From Paraburkholderia sprentiae WSM5005 (GTDB lineage: Bacteria; Pseudomonadota; Gammaproteobacteria; Burkholderiales; Burkholderiaceae): a DNA stretch of 64,000 nucleotides. The DNA lies in the NCBI RefSeq assembly GCF_001865575.2, contig NZ_CP017562.2:1302001-1366000 (forward strand). Reading direction: 5' to 3'. This document shows, one piece after another, positions 61,841 through 64,000 of this stretch; the stretch's first letter is position 1, and every line of letters starts with the position of its first letter. The notes under the pieces are model-generated. The model had not been told where the DNA came from. It was given only the letters and a program-made list of their open reading frames with translations, and made no database searches. Position numbers and translations under genes: made by a program.

Positions 61841-61876
61841 CGGGACCTGCGCCCCGTCCCGGGGGCACGTGGCCCG
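61841..61876 (+). promoter_or_regulatory. GC hairpin before the ICE helicase
   Basis: CGGGAC (61841-61846) pairs with GTCCCG (61856-61861); an alternative fold uses GCCCC (61851-61855) with GGGGC (61862-61866) inside GCGGG/CCCGC arms. It lies 35-55 bp before the ATG at 61896. The ribosome site TTCTGGAG downstream is not paired. Confidence 0.4.
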
Positions 61877-61895
61877 CATCTTCTGGAGACGCATC

Positions 61896-64000
61896 ATGGA
61901 AGATTTGCAATCCGCCGTCGTCGACGGCGATGCCGAACATGACGACATCACAGCCGACGACAACGCCGGCGACGTGATCGCCCTGCCGGACTTCATCTCG
62001 AACTTTGGCGCCGGACTGCTCGATGCCGTCCGCCAACAAAACCCGTCGATCTACGATGGGCAACGCCCCTCACGATGGGACGCACTGCTCGACGAACTGT
62101 CGCGACAACCGTTCCCGGCGCAACGGGAAGTCATTCACGCGATCACGACACTGTTGACGCAACACGCACCGGGCGGTGTCATCAATGCCGAAATGGGTAC
62201 CGGTAAGACGCTGATGGGCATCGGCGTTGCCGTCCTTCTCCACCATTGCGGCTATCCGCGCACGCTCGTCATCGCACCGCCGCATCTCGTCTACAAGTGG
62301 CGCCGCGAAATCAGAACGACGGTGCCGGGTGCACGCGTCTGGATCCTCAATGGCCCGGACACACTGCGCAAGCTACTACAGCTCCGTATCATGCGTTCGA
62401 GGCCAACGGTACCCGAGTTTTTCATTCTCGGCCGCGTGCGCATGCGCATGGGATTCGACTGGAAGCCTGCCTTCGCGCGCCGCGTCGCAACGCTCGATAT
62501 GGAGACTGACGCAATCACCCGCGTGTTTGCCTGCTGCCCTGCCTGCGGCGAGTTCGTGTGCGACGAAGACGGCAATCCGCTGACACCTACCCAGGCTCGG
62601 CCGGCGCTCAACGAGAAGCGTCGCGCGTGCAGTTGCGGCGAACGCCTGTGGGCCTTGGCACCGAAAGGCCAAGGCACGCGGTCGATGCGCGAGCTCGTGA
62701 AGGGAGCGCTGCTACAGATGCCGACCGTCGGCGAGAAAACCGCCGAACGCCTGCTCTCCCGCTTCGGCGAATCGATGCTCGCGGACATGCTGCAGGACAA
62801 CGTGTTCGAGTTCATCAACCTGATGGACGACAGCGGCGAACTCGTGTTCTCGGACCGGCAGGCGAAGCGCATGGAGCGCGCGCTCGCTCACACGGAAATA
62901 TCGTTCGGACAAGGCGGTTACCAAGCCTCAGAGTTCGTTAAACGGTATCTGCCACAGGGCTACTTCGGTTTGCTCATCGCCGATGAAGGGCACGAATACA
63001 AGAACGAAAACTCCGCCCAGGGCCAGGCAATGGGCGTACTCGCTCGGAAGGCGTCGAAAACGTTGCTGCTCACGGGGACGTTGATGGGCGGCTACGCCGA
63101 CGACCTCTATCACCTGCTCTATCGCCTGAACCCGACCATGTTGATCGACGACGGGTTTAACTACAACAGCAACGGCTCAATGGCGGCCGCCACAATGGCG
63201 TTCATGCGCGAGCATGGCGTGCTCATCGACATTCACAAGCAGGTCGACGAAGGCTCGCACCGGACGGCGAAAGGCGACCGAAAGAGCGTTTCGACGGTGA
63301 AAGGTCCGGGCTTCGGCCCCAAGGGCATCATGCGGTACGTTGTGCCGTATACAGCCTTCCTGAAGCTCTCGCAGATCGGCCAGAACGTCCTCCCTCCCTA
63401 CGACGAATCCCTGCTGCCGGTCGCGTTGACTGAAGAAATGGCGGCAGCCTATCGCACGCTCGAATCGACACTGACATCAGAATTGCGCACCGCGTTACGC
63501 TGCGGCGACAAGAGTCTGCTGGGCGTGGTGCTCAATGCGCTGCTCGCGTGGCCGGAATGTTGTTTCCGTCCTGAAATCGTGCGTCACCCTCGCACGAAGC
63601 GGATCCTGGCCAGCGTGCCTGCATTGCTGCGCGACGATCAACCCGGTCCCAAGGAAGAAGCGCTGCTGCGACTCGTGCGGGGCGAACTGCTGAACCGCAG
63701 GCGCATGCTGGTCTATACGACCTATACCGGCACGCGCGACACGTCGGTGCGACTGAAGAATCTTCTCGATGCGGTCGGTGTCAGGGCATCCGTGCTTCGT
63801 GCGAGCGTGCCTGCGGAAAAGCGTGAGGACTGGGTCGCCGACCAGCTGGAGCGTGGCGCCGAAGTCATCATCACAAACCCCGAGTTGGTCAAAACCGGCC
63901 TCGATCTTCTTGAATTCCCGACGATTGCATTTCTTCAGTCGGGCTTTAACACCTACACGCTTCAACAGGCTGCACGCCGAAGCTGGCGTATCGGTCAGAC
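61896..64000 (+). CDS. SNF2-like DEAD/DEAH helicase of the ICE, 3' end missing
   Basis: At least 701 residues, cut by the window end. It starts MEDLQSAVVDGD after TTCTGGAGAC. SF2 motifs: Walker A AEMGTGKT (K104), motif Ia LVIAPPHLVYKW, DEGH box LLIADEGHEYKN (363-366), motif III LLTGTLMGG and, at the very end, QQAARRSWRIGQT, the SNF2 motif VI. A cysteine cluster (C213, C214, C217, C222 and CSC near 252) inserted between the motifs suggests a zinc-binding domain. This type of helicase is standard in ICEclc/SPI-7-like elements next to DUF6094 and DUF3275 genes; probable role in element processing. Confidence 0.85.
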   Translation, partial: MEDLQSAVVDGDAEHDDITADDNAGDVIALPDFISNFGAGLLDAVRQQNPSIYDGQRPSRWDALLDELSRQPFPAQREVIHAITTLLTQHAPGGVINAEMGTGKTLMGIGVAVLLHHCGYPRTLVIAPPHLVYKWRREIRTTVPGARVWILNGPDTLRKLLQLRIMRSRPTVPEFFILGRVRMRMGFDWKPAFARRVATLDMETDAITRVFACCPACGEFVCDEDGNPLTPTQARPALNEKRRACSCGERLWALAPKGQGTRSMRELVKGALLQMPTVGEKTAERLLSRFGESMLADMLQDNVFEFINLMDDSGELVFSDRQAKRMERALAHTEISFGQGGYQASEFVKRYLPQGYFGLLIADEGHEYKNENSAQGQAMGVLARKASKTLLLTGTLMGGYADDLYHLLYRLNPTMLIDDGFNYNSNGSMAAATMAFMREHGVLIDIHKQVDEGSHRTAKGDRKSVSTVKGPGFGPKGIMRYVVPYTAFLKLSQIGQNVLPPYDESLLPVALTEEMAAAYRTLESTLTSELRTALRCGDKSLLGVVLNALLAWPECCFRPEIVRHPRTKRILASVPALLRDDQPGPKEEALLRLVRGELLNRRRMLVYTTYTGTRDTSVRLKNLLDAVGVRASVLRASVPAEKREDWVADQLERGAEVIITNPELVKTGLDLLEFPTIAFLQSGFNTYTLQQAARRSWRIGQ

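Noticed and set aside
1..64000. CRISPR arrays, rRNA, tRNA genes, insertion sequences and integrase
   Set aside because: I looked for regularly spaced repeats, T-loop signatures, DDE transposases and tyrosine/serine recombinases and saw none; the element ends must lie outside or be degenerate.

Overview
The window looks like a high-GC Burkholderiaceae chromosome (Burkholderia/Paraburkholderia type) carrying a large integrative conjugative element (ICE). The lineage call rests on a DUF4148 secreted protein, the FecR/LysM-CHASE2-OmpR arrangement, the base composition and the ICE gene types. All family assignments come from motif reading, without database searches.

Region 1 (1 to about 11.9 kb) is ordinary chromosome. 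It holds a CHASE2 sensor (partial), a FecR/LysM protein and an OmpR-type response regulator; a SWIM/SNF2 helicase; a DUF4148 protein; an ECF sigma factor flanked by two anti-sigma-like membrane proteins; and a divergent AraC regulator / NmrA-like oxidoreductase pair. Three copies of a GGAATAAA-N15/16-GTT promoter sit in front of the DUF4148 gene, the first anti-sigma gene and the sigma gene, which suggests a small self-contained ECF regulon.

Region 2 (about 12 to 27.7 kb) is a minus-strand defence island. It contains a decayed DUF3732 (ABC-3C) fragment, a HEPN RNase-like protein translationally coupled to a 1737-residue nuclease/STAND-type NTPase, a two-gene system matching type I Mokosh (kinase-like/SF1 helicase plus PLD nuclease), a frameshifted gene and a truncated OLD-type ATPase. 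Several of these genes are visibly less GC-rich than the chromosome.

Region 3 (28 to 45.2 kb) is the conjugation module. An AlpA-like regulator is followed by a minus-strand operon (MobH/TraI_2 relaxase, TraD coupling protein, DUF4400 membrane protein, SET-domain methyltransferase). Facing away from it is a plus-strand Trb-type type IV secretion operon (transglycosylase, TrbB, C, D, E, J, a small membrane protein, L, F, G, I). A perfect 11-bp-arm hairpin between the divergent operons is an oriT candidate.

Region 4 (45.1 to 54.6 kb) is cargo. A second giant nuclease/NTPase (1627 residues), coupled to a PD-(D/E)xK protein, lies immediately after trbI and appears to truncate the next gene of the trb operon. 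An AbiE-like toxin-antitoxin pair with palindromic operators, an ACT-domain protein and a HTH regulator follow.

Region 5 (55 to 64 kb) is the ICE maintenance module: STY4534/DUF3577 replication protein, ArdB/KlcA antirestriction protein, DUF6927-like (frameshifted), DUF3275, DUF6094 methyltransferase, unknown proteins and a large helicase cut by the window end. Its intergenic spaces are full of inverted repeats. Most genes are preceded by a GC hairpin, and several also have a second hairpin that buries the Shine-Dalgarno sequence. A two-stem element recurs at about 55.25, 56.40 and 61.01 kb, and a cluster of hairpins including one with 22-bp perfect arms lies at 56.28-56.41 kb.

The best candidates for something undescribed are the two giant NTPase + coupled-effector gene pairs and the repeated structured leader elements of the maintenance module. 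No integrase, tRNA, rRNA or CRISPR array was seen, so the ICE ends are not defined.
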